Part shown: positions 9,726-22,680 of the stretch, in pieces
How the letters are laid out: every line of letters begins with the position of its first letter
Position numbering within the stretch: the stretch's first letter is position 1
Source: Ceratotherium simum simum
Taxonomy: Eukaryota > Chordata > Mammalia > Perissodactyla > Rhinocerotidae
NCBI RefSeq assembly: GCF_000283155.1
Contig: NW_004454159.1
Span: 21,583,747-21,647,746 of the forward strand
DNA length: 64,000 nucleotides
Direction of reading: 5' to 3'
Notes under the pieces: generated by a model
The model's input: only the letters and a program-made list of their open reading frames with translations
Databases searched by the model: none
What the model was told of the DNA's origin: nothing
Program-made: the position numbers and the translations under genes

Positions 9726-11635
9726 AGAAGGCTTGAGTAGGGCCTTCTTTACCCTGGGCCTAGTTTCTCACTGTTGGTGGAATGGTGGCAGTGACGGGCA
9801 CTGTGTAGAGGTGCCTCTCTTTATTTTATGCTCTTTAAAATCAAAAGAAGAAGGCAGGCCTCATGGAGGCAGAGTTTACTTCAGTGCAGCAACTCCTGTG
9901 TTGCCATCAAGTTTCACATTCTGCTACCTCAGCTTCATACGCCAAGACAGAAAAAGCAGCAGGAAGACTTGTTTAACATTTATTCCCAGGTTTTTTTAAA
10001 ATTTCCTCTGAAACGAATATGAATACACTATGGTCTTTACACTCTGCAGGAGCTAATCCCCCACTGGAAGCTTTGGGGAACCTCATTCCTTCTTGCGGAT
10101 GCAATCTGTCCACACAGGCGTTCCTTCAGGCTCTTCTGAAAGACCTACAGTCGATGGAGCGGCTCTCTCTTCGGAGCTCTATTACATTCATAACTATGGT
10201 TTTTTAAAAGAAAATAACATAGGAATTGCTTCCAGAACTCAAATGCCTGTGTGAAAAGCTGTCTTCTCTTTGAGGCAAGGCAGCTTTCAGTGGCTTGTCT
10301 GGGCAGCGAGGACGCCCCACTGCTTCAAGGCCGCTGCAGAGGGGCAGTTACTGCAGCCTGAGCCTACCACACATGCTCAATAGGAAACGTGTACTTTCGA
10401 TGTTGAAAGAACCATGGGAAGAAAATGATATTTTTATAAATGAAAGTGCTTAATAAGTATTATTCACTAAGTAAAATCATATTTGCCTTGAATGTCTTGG
10501 TCCATATTTATCAATTTTATTAACAAAGAAAACTCTGGCTGAAATATTAATCTCTCCTAATAATGGCAATAAAATTCTCAATATTTTTCCAGCGAGCATT
10601 TATTAATTGTTTACCGTGTGCATCGCACTATAAGGAGGCTCTGTGGAGGCATTTTGTCAAATAAGTCTTTGATCTCAAGAAACTTCTTTTTAAGGTACCT
10701 AATTTATTTTGTAGCTAGCTCAGTAGGATAAAAATTGTCTTGGAATTGCTAATCCTGTTGAGATGATTTAAATTACTCAGGGCTGTGGAAGGCTATCTGT
10801 TACATTATCTGTTCATGCCATTTCACACATTTGTGCTTTTAAATCACACAGAGTATTTTCTCAGTACAGAATAAGGAACCCTCATTATAAAGCATTCCCA
10901 GGTCTCTCAGTGAATCATACGGAACGAGAATCCATCTTAGAGTTAAGAGTCAAAGTCATATATTTCCCCCACACACTCTGATGAAGTTTTCTGCTGGTTT
11001 CTTGGGTGGCCAATCACATGACAGATATATGACTTTGACACAGGAACTGAAATAAAATTCCTATAATATCCTTAGGGGAAAAGGGGATATTACACTGTTG
11101 AGCATTTTAGTCAATGACTTAATTCCCTTTAAACTTCCCTCCACCCTTACTTAGAGCTCTGAACTCAACCCAAAATAGCCGCCTAGTTTACCTACTGAAT
11201 CCACAATACTTCAAGCTGATGTGGCTTTGCGAATTTTCCTCCAAGGATTTCAGGTGCTAAATGATATAACATATGCCCTGGTAGAGTTTATTCAACACTC
11301 TAATCAGCAATCTCAAGAACGCTTCCCACAGGTGGGACTATAGGAGAAAGGACTGAAAAGCAAAACAAATGGTATTACCAGGAAGTACATTTTTGGATGG
11401 CACTATGGCACTGAATCTGAAGACCAGATGGTACACTCTTAGACATCCATTGTCAGGTGTCTTTGAATGGTACATAAGACCCCAAAATCCTCCAGCCCAA
11501 CCCTAAACTCCTCTCATCCATGAAACAGCATCATGAGATGGAAGTAATGTTGTGGATGTGTGACTTCCACCCCAGAGATCCATGTCAAGGGTAAGAAATG
11601 CGTTCCCTATGTAGTCATTCCACATTTTCCATTTC
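9726..11635. other. Mostly unique intronic DNA
   Basis: Nothing gene-like. A possible reversed L2/MIR scrap sits near 10590-10650 (gagcatttattaattgttta). The rest shows no recognised repeat. Confidence 0.5.
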
Positions 11636-11639
11636 TGAC

Positions 11640-12510
11640 TCCTAACTCAGTCGATGGCCATTCCATCCTTCCAGTTCCTCACACCAAAGCCTTGGAGTTA
11701 TCCTTCACTCCTTTCTCTCTCATTCAGCATCCAATGTGTCAGCAAACGCTGTTGGCTTTACTTGCAAAATGTATCCAGAATCCAACCACTTCTCACCACC
11801 TCCACCACTTCTACGCAGGTCCAAACCACCATCATCTCTTCTCTGGATTCCAGCGAGAGCATCTAACTGAATTAACTGCTCCATTCTCAACTCTTACTGT
11901 CTAGTCTCCACTCAGTAGCCAGAGTAATCCTGTTACAACTTCAGTCAGATAATATCACTCTTCTGCTCAAAACTCTGCAATAACCGCCTTCACCAGACCC
12001 ACACAGAGTAAAAGCCAGGGTTCTGACAGTGGCCTCCTATGCCCTACAAGATCCCTGCATCTCTCCACATCTGAGTTAATTTCTCCCCAGGTCACTCATT
12101 CCAAAACACCTTTTCCAACCTTGTGATGCTCTTCCAACAGGCCAGGAACACGCCCATTTTGGGGGCCTTGATACTACTAGTCCAGCTGCCTGGAACATTC
12201 TTCTCACAACTAACACATAGCTTGTTCCTTCACTTCCTTAAGTCTTTGCCCAAAGGTCACCTTCCCAGTAGGGCCTACCCTGATCACTCTCTACAACACT
12301 TATCACCACCTGACAAACTTTTTATTTACTCATTTACTTGTTGGTAATCTGTCTCCCTCTACTAGAATTTAAGCTCCATAAGGGCAAGAATTCTTGTCTG
12401 TTGTGTTCACTGCTGTATTTGCAGTAATTAGCAAGGACACTAGCCCACAGTAGGTTTTCAATAAATATTTGAGGAAAGAATGAATGAATGAACGAATGAA
12501 TGAATATTTA
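11640..12510 (+). repeat. Long L2 LINE 3' portion ending in (AATG)n
   Basis: Continuous plus-strand L2 landmarks: aagccttggagttatccttc, tccagaatccaaccacttct, ctcttctgctcaaaactctg, ctgcctggaacattcttctc, aatttaagctccataaggg, gttttcaataaatatttga. It ends in a tgaatgaa microsatellite (12479-12505). Frames across it are decayed L2, not a host gene. Confidence 0.88.
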
Positions 12511-13698
12511 GACTCTGTGCTATGTATTTTAGAACTCTAGGCTTTGATATGTTTACTCTCAACATTCCTCAACACGTGCACACCACAATAATATCTTCAG
12601 AGTCTGTAGCAGGTTGTATTAAAGGAGGAAGCAGAGGGCATTACAGGATTTCTGGAATCCTGTCGGATCAAATTCCATACTTTAGAAGGTGAGGTTATCT
12701 CAAGGTTCTAATGTACAGACAGGCCCATGTCAGCAGATCAGGGGGGCTGACACTGGTTCCTTTCTTTGTGTGGATCTAGAAGTAGTTTTAGAGAAGCTGA
12801 GGCAAGGAGCCATCCTGGGAGGAGAGCATACTGGCCTCCATATCCATATCTGCCTCTAACAGCAACCGCACACTCAGGTCCAATGCTGAGATTTTGTCCT
12901 ATGAAAACAGACACTCCCTCAAACAGGAGTATCACTGCAGAAAAGAAACTTTCCAATGGAAACTTGGGAAGTAAGAGGAATGTACTATATGTCCAAAGAT
13001 TCATGTTTTGATTTGAGATTGATTTGGGGTTAGGATAAAGGAGAAAAGGAAAGTTGATAGTAATATGCTTTTTGAGGATTCTATTTTTTTACAAAGAAAA
13101 TAAAGACAACATGGAAAAGAAATATCTGATCATCAGCATTTTGATCAGTAGTAATACGAGCATTTTTTTATTGGAGTGTGTATGAGAGAGAAAGAGAGAA
13201 AATAAGTAGAGAAGGAAAAAGTTAAATAACACTTTTTTTCAAAATCAAGTTTCTTAAATAGATCTGTTCTGTTTCTTTTTCTGTTGCATAATACCAGATT
13301 ATCAGTTCACAGATTAGTCAATCCGGTGACAAGAAAAAATAGCATCATTGAAACCAGTGTTTTTCATTGAAGCCTATCAGAATTATCCAATTCTTTTCCA
13401 AATACTAGAAATCACCTTATAATATTTTCCAAAGAATTGACAAAACAAAGATATAAAGTTTAAGTAAAAATTGCTGCCAGTTTGCATTTGCCTAGACGTT
13501 AGATTATTTTTTAAAGATAATGATTGCCATAGTAATAAAGATAGAAGAAAATTACATGGTTCATTTTAGACTAAGATATTTAGAGAGACACAAATTCCTC
13601 GGTCATGTCTACGACGTTTACCACCATTCCTCATTCCAGTGAGTACTTAGGAGGGAGCACACCCAATTGACTAGAGGGGTGTTACTCCTGATTAAACA
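12511..13698. other. Unique-looking intronic DNA
   Basis: No repeat or exon recognised; AT-rich, especially after 13000. Confidence 0.6.
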
Positions 13699-13714
13699 CC
13701 ATTGTTTTCTCATT

Positions 13715-13967
13715 ATTTCATTTTTTTATGTGTGTGAGGAAGATCAGCCCTGAGCTAACATCCAATGCCAATCCTCTCCTTTTCTTTTTGCTGAGGAAGA
13801 TTGGCCATGGGCTAACATCCGTGCCCATCTTCCTCTACTTTATATGGGACGCCACCACAGCATGGCTTGACAGGTGGTGCATCAGTGCGCTCCCGGGATC
13901 CGAACCCGCGAACCCCGGGCCACTGAAGCGGAGCGTGCACACTTAACTGCTGTGCCACAGGGCCGGC
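13715..13967 (-). mobile_element. ERE SINE with near-perfect 16 bp TSD
   Basis: Right-end head gggccggccctgtggcacag on the minus strand. Internal B-box-like gggttcggatcccgg, two gctaacatc blocks, and T-rich left end. Flanks ccattgttttctcatt (13699-13714) and ccatcgttatctcatt (13968-13983) differ at two bases, marking an older insertion than the perfect-TSD copies. Confidence 0.95.
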
Positions 13968-14019
13968 CCATCGTTATCTCATTTTTGCATGCAGTGTGAC
14001 TCCAGCAAGACTGTGCAAA

Positions 14020-14125
14020 CCTTCAGAGCAGAAGTTTTATTTCATGCTGCTCTTATAACCCCATAAGGTGGTGAGCATAGAACCAGAAACACAGTAGGCG
14101 TTCAGTAAATACCAGCTGCCTTAAC
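14020..14125 (+). repeat. L2/MIR tail fragment
   Basis: Sequence 'gcatagaaccagaaacacag' then taggcgttcagtaaataccag matches the shared 3' ending of L2 and MIR. Confidence 0.5.
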
Positions 14126-14388
14126 ATTGCTGCCAGCGATTATTTAAATTTAAGGGGAAGGTTTTGAAATTGCGAACAGGCAAAGAAGGATTGGCCTGTA
14201 CAAGTCAAAACACCTTGTGAAAAAGCAAAGAACATCTAAGGAAGAGAAAATGATGGAACCGACTTGGGCACATTGGTGTTCTGTATCAAAGTGACCTGCA
14301 TTTCAGGAATTTCAAACAACACTCTTAAAAAGTTAGCTTTCAAATAGGTATTTTGAGATGTGAATTCAGAGCCAAAAGAAATTCTTAC

Positions 14389-14513
14389 AGTTTTCATCCT
14401 GGGCAATGCATTGTAAGGGGATCCCAAAGAAAGACGTATAGCTGTCATTGTACCACACCAGAAGCTCGGTACCCCTGGGAATATCTATACAGGCTCGGTA
14501 GAATATATTCGAC
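14389..14513 (-). CDS. PRDM6: PRDM6 internal coding exon: C-terminal end of PR/SET domain
   Basis: Encodes about 41 residues closing the PR/SET domain. Seen: minus-strand translation starts [18 protein letters not shown], continues [17 protein letters not shown], and ends IAQDEN. The GTELLVWY core is the signature strand of PRDM-family PR domains, the position of the GEEL/Y-type segment in canonical SET methyltransferases. Acceptor: T-rich tract then AATAG (AG at 14515-14514). Donor: ACT/GTAAGA (GT at 14388-14387). Length is 125 nt (1 + 41 codons + 1). The first G completes an Arg codon from the exon at 18013-18140, and the final T starts the Leu codon completed at 2606-2605, so the three exons splice in frame. 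The frame is open throughout with no lesion. The exon is short and has no useful internal Met, so simple ORF calling misses its true frame. Confidence 0.97.
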
Positions 14514-17500
14514 CTATTCAAAACAAAAGAAAACCCAGCTTAGTAATAGGTAGGATTCACGTGCCCCCATCCGCATTTTTATTGCCCCGAGAAAGTTCCA
14601 CCCAGCTCCACCTAAACAGTTTCTGTTTGTAATAAAATCTGCACCCACCTTATCATTCCCAGCAACCAATTACAGCCTGTAACCCAGTATGATAAACAGC
14701 TCACAGTTTATTTCCACAGTGTCCCTCCACAGAATGTCTTGGCTGAAAAGACAGATATTTGGCCCAGGAGAAAGCCGAAAGAAAGAGTTCATTTAAAAAA
14801 AAAAAAATTCCATCTCACACTGATGAGAAAATTCTCTCTTGGAAAATTGCAGACACTGGTGCCTCAACCTCAAATATAAATTAATACTATTGATTTCTTA
14901 TTTGAAGGAAAAGCATTATGTATATTCTTGCAACTTGGCACTGGGAGTTCCCAAATTTGTAATAAAATTAAGCAGCTTTGTGACATTAGGACTGAGAGAA
15001 AAAAATCTTCCCCATTGCCTTTCTTCTAAAGTTTGATACGAGAGAAGAGAAAAACTCTCTTATGTGAAATGGATAGAAGTTCAATAAATAGAAGAGGAGC
15101 ACTTTACTCTGGCTGAGAGATTACACTCTGAAATGATAGCGTGAAGGGACCAAGAAATAAACATATTTTTTATAACAGCTTTGGTACTGTAAAGAAAAAT
15201 CTACAGATTAAAAAAACTGCAACTGGTTTTCTCAATGAAGAATTGCTACAAATATTAGCCTCAAGTTCAAGATAAAAGTGTTTAGGGTTGGTGGGCCTTA
15301 AATTTAGCCTTTCTGTAAGGAATTGGATGTAGCAGGGCAATTTGTTCCTTGTACAACACTGCAGACATAAGGCAAATCCTTCACCACATTTTTCACGGCA
15401 GTGAGATATGCACTTGTCAACATATTTTGTCACCACAAAGTGGCTCTTGGCAATAGGATCATAAAGATCAATAAAAAAGTGCAGATTCTCAATATTTTAC
15501 TTGCAGCTGCAAAAATTTCATTTATCTTGTTATTTTCCTTACTTGCTGCCATTCTGTCTCATGAGGGCACTGCTAGCTAAGCAGAATGTTTTTCCCAACA
15601 TTCTATGAATATCTGACAAAAACTCCAGCCAGTTGTCCGGACCTCACTACTCTTCCTCCCTCCGCATCTCCAAGAGCTGTGCGTTTTATTAATTCTTTCC
15701 ACTGCTACATAAAAAAATCAAAATTGGAGCTGAGCTATAAATCACTGGCATCTCCTAACTTGAGAAAAATTGAGTCTACTCTGTACTTCACCCTTGTAAC
15801 ATTTCATCTCTCGGTTTGGCTTCTCTTCATATAAACACAGCGCCCGGCAAATGAATGTGCTAAAACCAAATGACACACTTTGCCGCTGAAAGAGCAGAAC
15901 TGTTTTTGAGCAATGGGTGGTCTTCTGAGGCACGGAGTCCGCCGAAAGGGAAAAAAAAAAATGTGTAAGCATACACCGTTCCTTACAAGCGGGCAGAGCT
16001 TCCAAAACTCGCAGAAATCTCTGCATGTTGAAGCACATCAAAGGGATTTTTCCCTTTTCAGATAATATTTCCTTTGCTGACATGTATTTAGTATTGTGGT
16101 TGGATGACTCATAAAGATAGCTTCATGGCGTCCCAACGCAGTTGAAGCAGAACACATGCCAACAAACATTATTGTCAGCCTCAAAATAAAAACAAAACGT
16201 TCAGCTAAGGGTCAATCAATCAAGGGCGCTTTGAAGAAAATTCCATTTAGATATTACAAATCATAACAGAATGAATCTAAACCAGCTGACTTTTTGTGAA
16301 GAGGACATTCATGTACAATAAAAATTAGGCTGGCTCTTCAGGGTCCAACTTTTCTATTTTCTTACTCTTGGACGTGGTCACTGGTGATGGATGCCAGTTT
16401 TCTAAATTGTGTTTTTGTAGTTCATTTTATAAAGATCTGAAGTAATCGAAAACAGATCGGCAGAGAGAACTTGAAGTTGAAGCACCATCATGAAAGGGGA
16501 GCTATAAAAATCCACTTAATATTGACAGATAGGTAATGACTTACTCATGCCCACCTTCCTCTTAGGGGGTTCTTGTCTTCCCAGATTCAGAATTCGCCTC
16601 AAGGGCTCCCCGGGTGCTCATTACAGAACCAGCCAAACTATCTCTTGCTGAATGGGCGAGCACAATCTTTACTAATTTTCTAGCTCCAGCTTCATAAAAA
16701 CTTCATGACAGAAATGCAGCTGCAGTAAAGGTGAGTAAAGCCCATACATAGCAGTGTAACCAAACACCATTGCGTACTATTTCATTTAAATCATTATTTA
16801 ATGAAATATAACTGCCCAGGAAACCAAGGCAGGGAGTCACATGCTGCTCAAATATGTGCCTTTTGAATTGGAGACCATGCCAGATTTGTGCAGCCTTTAA
16901 GCTATAAGAATAGAGCTTTTTTTTTTAAAGCCTTCATTTTTAAAAACCAAAAAAAAAAAAAAAGCAAAGGAAAATAAATAACCATAGGCAGGACTCCAAG
17001 TTGCCGAGCACAGGGCCTTCTGCTTTGATGTGTCTGTGGTGCCTAATAAAGCTAAACAGTTGCTTCTGATTCTAAAGGGAACACGGCTGTTTATAACTGA
17101 GGTCATATATTTATATGGCACATGTTTTCGAGGGATTTTGAGAAAAGAAGGCTTAATGATAGGGCTTTTTCCTATGTGATCTGTTTTTGCCTCCCCATCT
17201 CCACTGCAACCTTCTTGAGGACTAAGTGGAAATGCTTGACTAACAGGTGCACTGAGCAGATGTGGCTTAGCATCTAGGAGTCCACCTTGCTTCTCAGCCC
17301 TCCAGGGACCCTCCTGTGAGACTGTGGGAAATGGAGGTGGCTCCACCTTGTCTTTGTGACCCTTTGGGCTTTGCCCAAACATCTCGGGAAACTGAGGGTT
17401 TCTCTATGTTCTGGAACCACCTCATCACCTGAAACCTTCTGAATTGTCGAAGGGCCAAAGCCAAACGTTTAGGCACCGTTCGAGAGATCAGGAGAGGTTA

Positions 17501-18012
17501 TTTTGGCTCAGCCATTGCTGCTGAGCCTAACAGTTTTGGAAAAGCAGCCTTGGGAAGGTTGAGAGTTCTTGGTTTCCCATGCCTTTGTGCAAATGAAACT
17601 GTTCCCCCTGGGAGACAGCCTGAAGGTGACCGAAAGCAAAGGCTCTGAGGCTGAATCTCTGAGCTCATAGTTATATGTGTGTACACATCCGCTGGGGGGA
17701 ATCCCCCCAGTCAAAAGGTTTTCTGGGCTTGCTCAGGCCATTGTGGAAGAGCCGGTGATGATGTGGAAGGAACTTTACCATGTGCACTGAGTGAAAGAGG
17801 CCTTCTATTAGCATCTTTATTCCTGAATTCTCACGAAATTACTGTTGCAAGAACTAAGAAGATTTCGGAAACCTAGCAAAAAAATTTCGGCCAGTCCTTG
17901 CAGAGTTCTGCAGGACTCTGTGGGATTTTTTCAAAACTAGCAGCAAGCCTGAATTTGTAGATGAAAGCCAAAGGGCTTCAGCTCCGTAAGTGGAAATCAA
18001 GATATACTTTAC
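14514..18012 (-). other. PRDM6: PRDM6 intron, 3,499 bp, repeat-poor
   Basis: Bounded by the donor at 18012-18011 and the acceptor at 14515-14514; it splits the PR/SET domain. Apart from short A or T runs (about 14797-14809, 15950-15961, 16918-16926, 16951-16964) I recognise no SINE, LINE or DNA-transposon fragment. That is unusual next to the rest of the window, and the stretch may hold conserved non-coding sequence. Confidence 0.85.
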
Positions 18013-18140
18013 CTGTACTGAACTACTGTTAGATTCTGTTCTCCGCAGTGCCTTGCACATCGGATATACCTCATCCAGCTTGACTTACTAGGTTCCCCAC
18101 CATCAATAAAGTGCTGTAGTGTCCCATCTTGATCATATAT
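18013..18140 (-). CDS. PRDM6: PRDM6 internal coding exon: middle of PR/SET domain
   Basis: Encodes about 42 residues of the PR/SET domain. Seen: minus-strand translation begins [15 protein letters not shown], passes [18 protein letters not shown], and ends EQNLTVVQY plus two bases of Arg. The WMRYIRCAR stretch aligns with the place where canonical SET enzymes carry the NHSC catalytic/cofactor motif; PRDM proteins usually have a diverged NWMRYV-type version, so this matches the family. Acceptor: CTTCTCTAG (AG at 18142-18141), phase 0. Donor: CAG/GTAAAG (GT at 18012-18011). Length is 128 nt (42 codons + 2), feeding exactly into 14513. The preceding exon, which should end ...HLWE, was searched for by eye up to 64000 and not found, so it should lie beyond the right edge. 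Confidence 0.97.
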
Positions 18141-18149
18141 CTAGAGAAG

Positions 18150-20525
18150 AGGTCAGAAGGTCAAGTAGTTAGAACGAATCATCAGTAATCATTTTCCCTG
18201 CTTTCCTTGGTGTCTCTATGTGTCGGCTGCAGAAATTTATTGCCCTTCAGTTTGCTGGTGCTTATTGATGCTTGTGGAAACTCAACCAGAATAACAGGAA
18301 AATATTTGTTGGTGATGCAAGTCAATTATATTTTTCTTATCAAGCCAATCTTCCCTGTATTAAACATATTTGTGGTATCTCAAGGATGTGAGTGACCATG
18401 TTTCCCAAAGAATATTTAACCTATTTTGACAAGCTACTCTTAAGTAATGAGCTGCTGGATAAACAAAACAGGCTGAAAGAAGAGGCCACACTGACATGGC
18501 TGGAACATCCACATAAGAGGCCCCCAGTCTTAAACACATAACTGTTTGAAGGCATTCAGGAAGCAGTAACTGTCTGTTCAACAAGCTGAGTGGCACCTAG
18601 CAGAAGGCAGTTGGAAAGTTATGGAGCTATACAGAACTGGTCAAACAGGCTCTGATTTGGATGAAATAAATGGACTCTCAACTCGAAGAAGATGTAGGAC
18701 TTCAGCTGTCGGGACCTGAAACTATTAGGAGAGGAGTCATCAAAAAAGAGAGACTCTCGAAAAGGGAGAAAAAAAATTAACTGTTTCCTATGGATTTTAA
18801 ATGTCTTCACTGAGGTTGGTCTACTAACTATTGCCTTAGGTCATCTCAAGCAGATTTTCTTTCAAGATCGCATTTAAGGAAATGAAATCTGCTTCAAACC
18901 AGGCAATAAGTGTGAGACAAAAAGTCTTATGCAAAACAATGAGCCAGCCCAGCACATGCAGAGTCAATGCTGACAGCAGAGGCGATTGGCTTCCATTCTG
19001 AGAAATCAGGTCAGCCCTGGGCACCTTGAAGGATGTGGTATCTAGAGGAGTGGGAGATCAGGGGGTTACATATATACAGCAATTCTAGAAGGTCATCACC
19101 AGTCCTAGGGGCATCCCGGAAACAAGGGGTACAGTTCTCAGAAGGACCATGGTACAGCTGGACCTTTTCAAATAAAACCAGCAGTGGGATCCTGGTAGCT
19201 GCTGAGGTGTTCCCCAGAGCATCCTGAGAAATGGCTCTTACTCTCGCTGATCAGCCTTTCCATTTTTCCTTTCCCAATAGACAATGAAGAATAAGTCTTA
19301 CAGCGAGCCTCACTGGTTACATGTAGGCCCTAAAACTAGCACGGCCATTCATATTAATTTAGCTCGGTATTTCTATTCTGGGGGCCAAAGGGCTTAGTGA
19401 TGACAGTTTCTTTCTATTATCACCAGTCATTTTAAAACAGTTGATTTTTTTTTCTTTTTTTGTGTTTCTTGAACTCATTTGTCTCCACCTCCAACCTTTC
19501 CACTAACCCCACAAATAAAAGACAGACATCAATCTAATAAAGACAATTGTTTGTGAAGTTATGACTGGGTAGCAAGCCAGAATGATTATAGCTGATAATC
19601 AACGTAGCCTGAGAAGAATGAAGAGATTCTTGGACTATATTATATTTAAGATTAATGACTTCTTTAATTCCTAGTTTTGAGATGATGGCAGAGAATGGAA
19701 ACATTTCATGTGGTGAATACATCTCCTATGTGAGGAATCTAATGACAGACTTCGTATTTAGGTTTGATGACACTGTAGTTGTTTTGTTGTTCTTGTTCTT
19801 GCTGTTTTTGTTTCAGGAAGCTGGTTTAAAGATTCAAAGTCTCAACCCTGAGTCTGCCGTTGACAGCCCATGCGACATTGAACAAAGCCATCAGTTCCTT
19901 AAACGCCACTGTTTATCTATAATGGAGCCAAGAATGTTGATGACCCAGCCCTCTGCCCTGTCCTTCCCCCATGAACAAACCTTCTGTGAGGGCTGCTGGT
20001 GAAAATAATGATGAAACATTTTGAGAAGTAGAATTCTCCTTTGTGTTTCTAGCCAGCATCCTCAACAGCAAGTAAAATTCTCTAACATTTATATGTAGTG
20101 GGTGCTATCTTGAGTGTTAGCTCATTTGAACAGCAGACACTAGCCAGTCAAGTCTTGAAAGTGAGTATACAAAGGGTTTCCTCCTACACTCTTGTTTCAG
20201 CAATAATCTCCTTAAACTAAGTATATAGTGACTACAGGAATCCTACAATTTTTGCCTGCCCTATGGAACTGCTACTTGCCTTGATGAAAAGTAGATGGCT
20301 ATTTGTCAGTTTTTTCCCAAATATCACACAATGTAGCACATGGCATAAGGTTGAGCCTCACTGGCTTCAGCTAATACTGATATTACACTATTTTACATGA
20401 AACTGTGACAAAAATCTCACGCACCTAGTTAGATCCCATAACCACAACCAGTCAGAGTTGAGGAAACTCATTCAACCTTGATCCTGTTCTCTCCCTCAGC
20501 CCCCAGAGCACAGCCATCACCAAAT
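18150..20525. other. Unique-looking intronic DNA upstream of the 18013-18140 exon
   Basis: No recognised repeats. A T-rich run sits near 19445-19460 and a gttgtt/cttgtt run near 19780-19812. No splice-bounded PR/SET exon was found. Confidence 0.6.
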
Positions 20526-20529
20526 CCAG

Positions 20530-20745
20530 TTGAATTTGCCTCCTAAATACTTTTCTAGTGCATCTATCTCTCCCTCTCCACTGTTACCAACCTAGCCCAA
20601 ACCAACTTCTTTTGCAACAGTCTCTTAACTGATCTCTCTGCAGCTTCTCCAGGCCCCTCCAACCTAGTCTCTAAACTGTAGCCAGTGGGATCTTTCAAAA
20701 CACAAATCTCATTATATCCATTTTCTCCAACTCCCCCGCAAAATA
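20530..20745 (+). repeat. L2 fragment
   Basis: Landmarks: caacagtctcttaactgatc, tctctgcagcttctccagg, ctgtagccagtgggatcttt, caaaacacaaatctcattat. These correspond to the L2 segment also seen at 11640-12510 and 58430-58660. Confidence 0.75.
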
Positions 20746-21914
20746 AAAGCTTCACAAATGTCATAAAATGTCAAGTCAAAACAACATATATTCACAGCAT
20801 ATGGGACTTCCTCCAGGGGGCTCATCATGCTAATAGGGCAGCACCTCCCACCAGAGTTATTTAAGGAAGCCAAAAGTGTGTTCCAAACTTTGCATTTGGC
20901 TCAAGACAACCCTGGGCCCTTTCTGGTCCGTGCTGTTAAGATTTAACATTTAAACTCAGTGTTTCATGAAAGTGAAACAACGGGCCAGAAGGCACTGATG
21001 CCTATTTCTGTTCATTCTTTTAGAGGGAGAACAAAATTGGGAAAACCAGGATACCCAAATGTGAGCATTGAATAGGAACTAAAGAAGACATCTCAGAGAA
21101 GCTCCAAGTACTCACGTGGGCCCTGTCATTACTCTCCATCATTAGCTCCATTTTGTTTCCATTTAAGAGCTCAGACTTACAAAAAGAGGGGGGGACAACT
21201 CCGCATGTAACTGAACTATACAAGGACGCTGAGCCTGAATCCACCTACTGTACCAGTAGGGGCTTCCTCCCAGGAGAGAAGGATCCACGAGTGGGGAAAT
21301 GTTTCAACAGGCTTCAGTCTAGAGCAGCAGCAACAAGTTCAAGTTCAGGAAGTTGTTCTTGGAGGTGGCATTAACATCTACATTTGCGTGACACTAAAAC
21401 GAAATTTTAAGTTAGATACCTAATAGTTTAAAAAACTTAAGGAATTTAAGGAGATGAATTAATGCCAAGACCAACAGTTATTTTGTTTCCATTTCTTTTC
21501 AAAAGATTTAAAATAAGCAGAAAAATATCAAAAATCATGTAGAAAGTTTAGACAATCCCCTCAGGACCTATGAAAATGTCGAGAAGATAAGAAATTTTTA
21601 TTCATTCAAAAGGTGAGAATAAAGGCAAGAAAGTCAAATTTAGGTTAAGGGAAAGATTTATTCTGAAAGAACGCTTGAATAAGGCATAGTTTTGCAGAAA
21701 GCTGTGCACTTTATTCTGATTGAACATGAACAACCTAAGTTTTAATATTTGCTCTGTTCTTTCTAGGGAAACTGAACAAATGACCCTCTGGAGGTAAAAG
21801 AAATACATGTAAAGAAACACACAGGACATTTGGTGGGAAGAAGGTTAAATTCTGCAATGGAAGATCCTAAAAACTGTAGAAAGTATATTTGGCATGTTTG
21901 TTTTAGAAAGTTAG

Positions 21915-22680
21915 TTCCAGCATTGCTGAAAAGGAATATAAAATGGCGCAGTCACATTGGAGAACATTTTGGCAATATCGAAATAAAGTTGACAATGCAT
22001 ATATCCTATGACTCAGCAATTTCACTTCTAGGAAATTGCTCGAATGAAACTCTGATACATGTGCCTCAGGAGACAAGTTCAAGGGCATTCATTGTGGCAC
22101 TGTTTGTAATAGTAAATAATTAGAAATAACGGAAATATCCATCATCAGAAGAACAAATAAATTGTGGGTTTATTTATTCGATAAAATAGTACAAAACACT
22201 TAAAATGAATTAACTAGATCTGTTTGTATTAAGATCCAGTTGATACAGACAAATATCAAAAACAATGTTGATTGAGAAAATCAGGTTGCAGATTGATGCA
22301 TATGATACCATTTGTTAACATTTCAAAATATACAAAATAACACTGAATAGTATATTTTATAATAGTGTATATTGTAATGTACAGATAGCAATCTACCTAC
22401 CTGTACATATCCATACATATAGGAAAATTCTGAAAAGACACACTAGAAGGACTCATGATAACTTGATCAGAGTGCTGGGCTTGGGAAAGAAGAGAATGAA
22501 AGGAAAACAAAGGGAACTAACATTTTATTTGAAATGCCTCATTTTTCTTAAAAAAATTCTGAAGCAAATATGGCAAAATGTTAACACTCACTTTTTCAAT
22601 GGCCTGTATATTGGCATTTATATATTATACTTTGTGCTTTTCTGGTTTTTTTTCAAAAAATCAAAAAGAGAAAAATAAAC
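21915..22680 (+). repeat. L1M (L1ME-like) 3' portion
   Basis: Ancient L1 3' landmarks: tggcaatatcgaaataaagt, tatcctatgactcagcaatt, tcattgtggcactgtttgta, ggaaatatccatcatcagaa, then the A/T-rich UTR. Reading frames across it are decayed. Confidence 0.8.

Larger units (their letters stand above)
2607..14388 (-). other. PRDM6: PRDM6 intron, 11,782 bp as assembled
   Basis: Bounded by the donor at 14388-14387 and the acceptor at 2608-2607. True length is unknown because of the gap at 2995-3094. Contains two EREs, MIR copies, a MER5-type element, two long L2 remnants and a nested L1 tail, listed separately. No coding segment was recognised. Confidence 0.9.

Noticed and set aside
11560..11904. 114-codon plus frame rich in His/Thr/Pro
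   Set aside because: Falls largely in the plus-strand L2 3' region; not a conserved host protein.
13728..13946. 72-codon frame within 13715-13967
   Set aside because: Translation of an ERE SINE; the same peptide pattern recurs in the ERE at 51635-51895.
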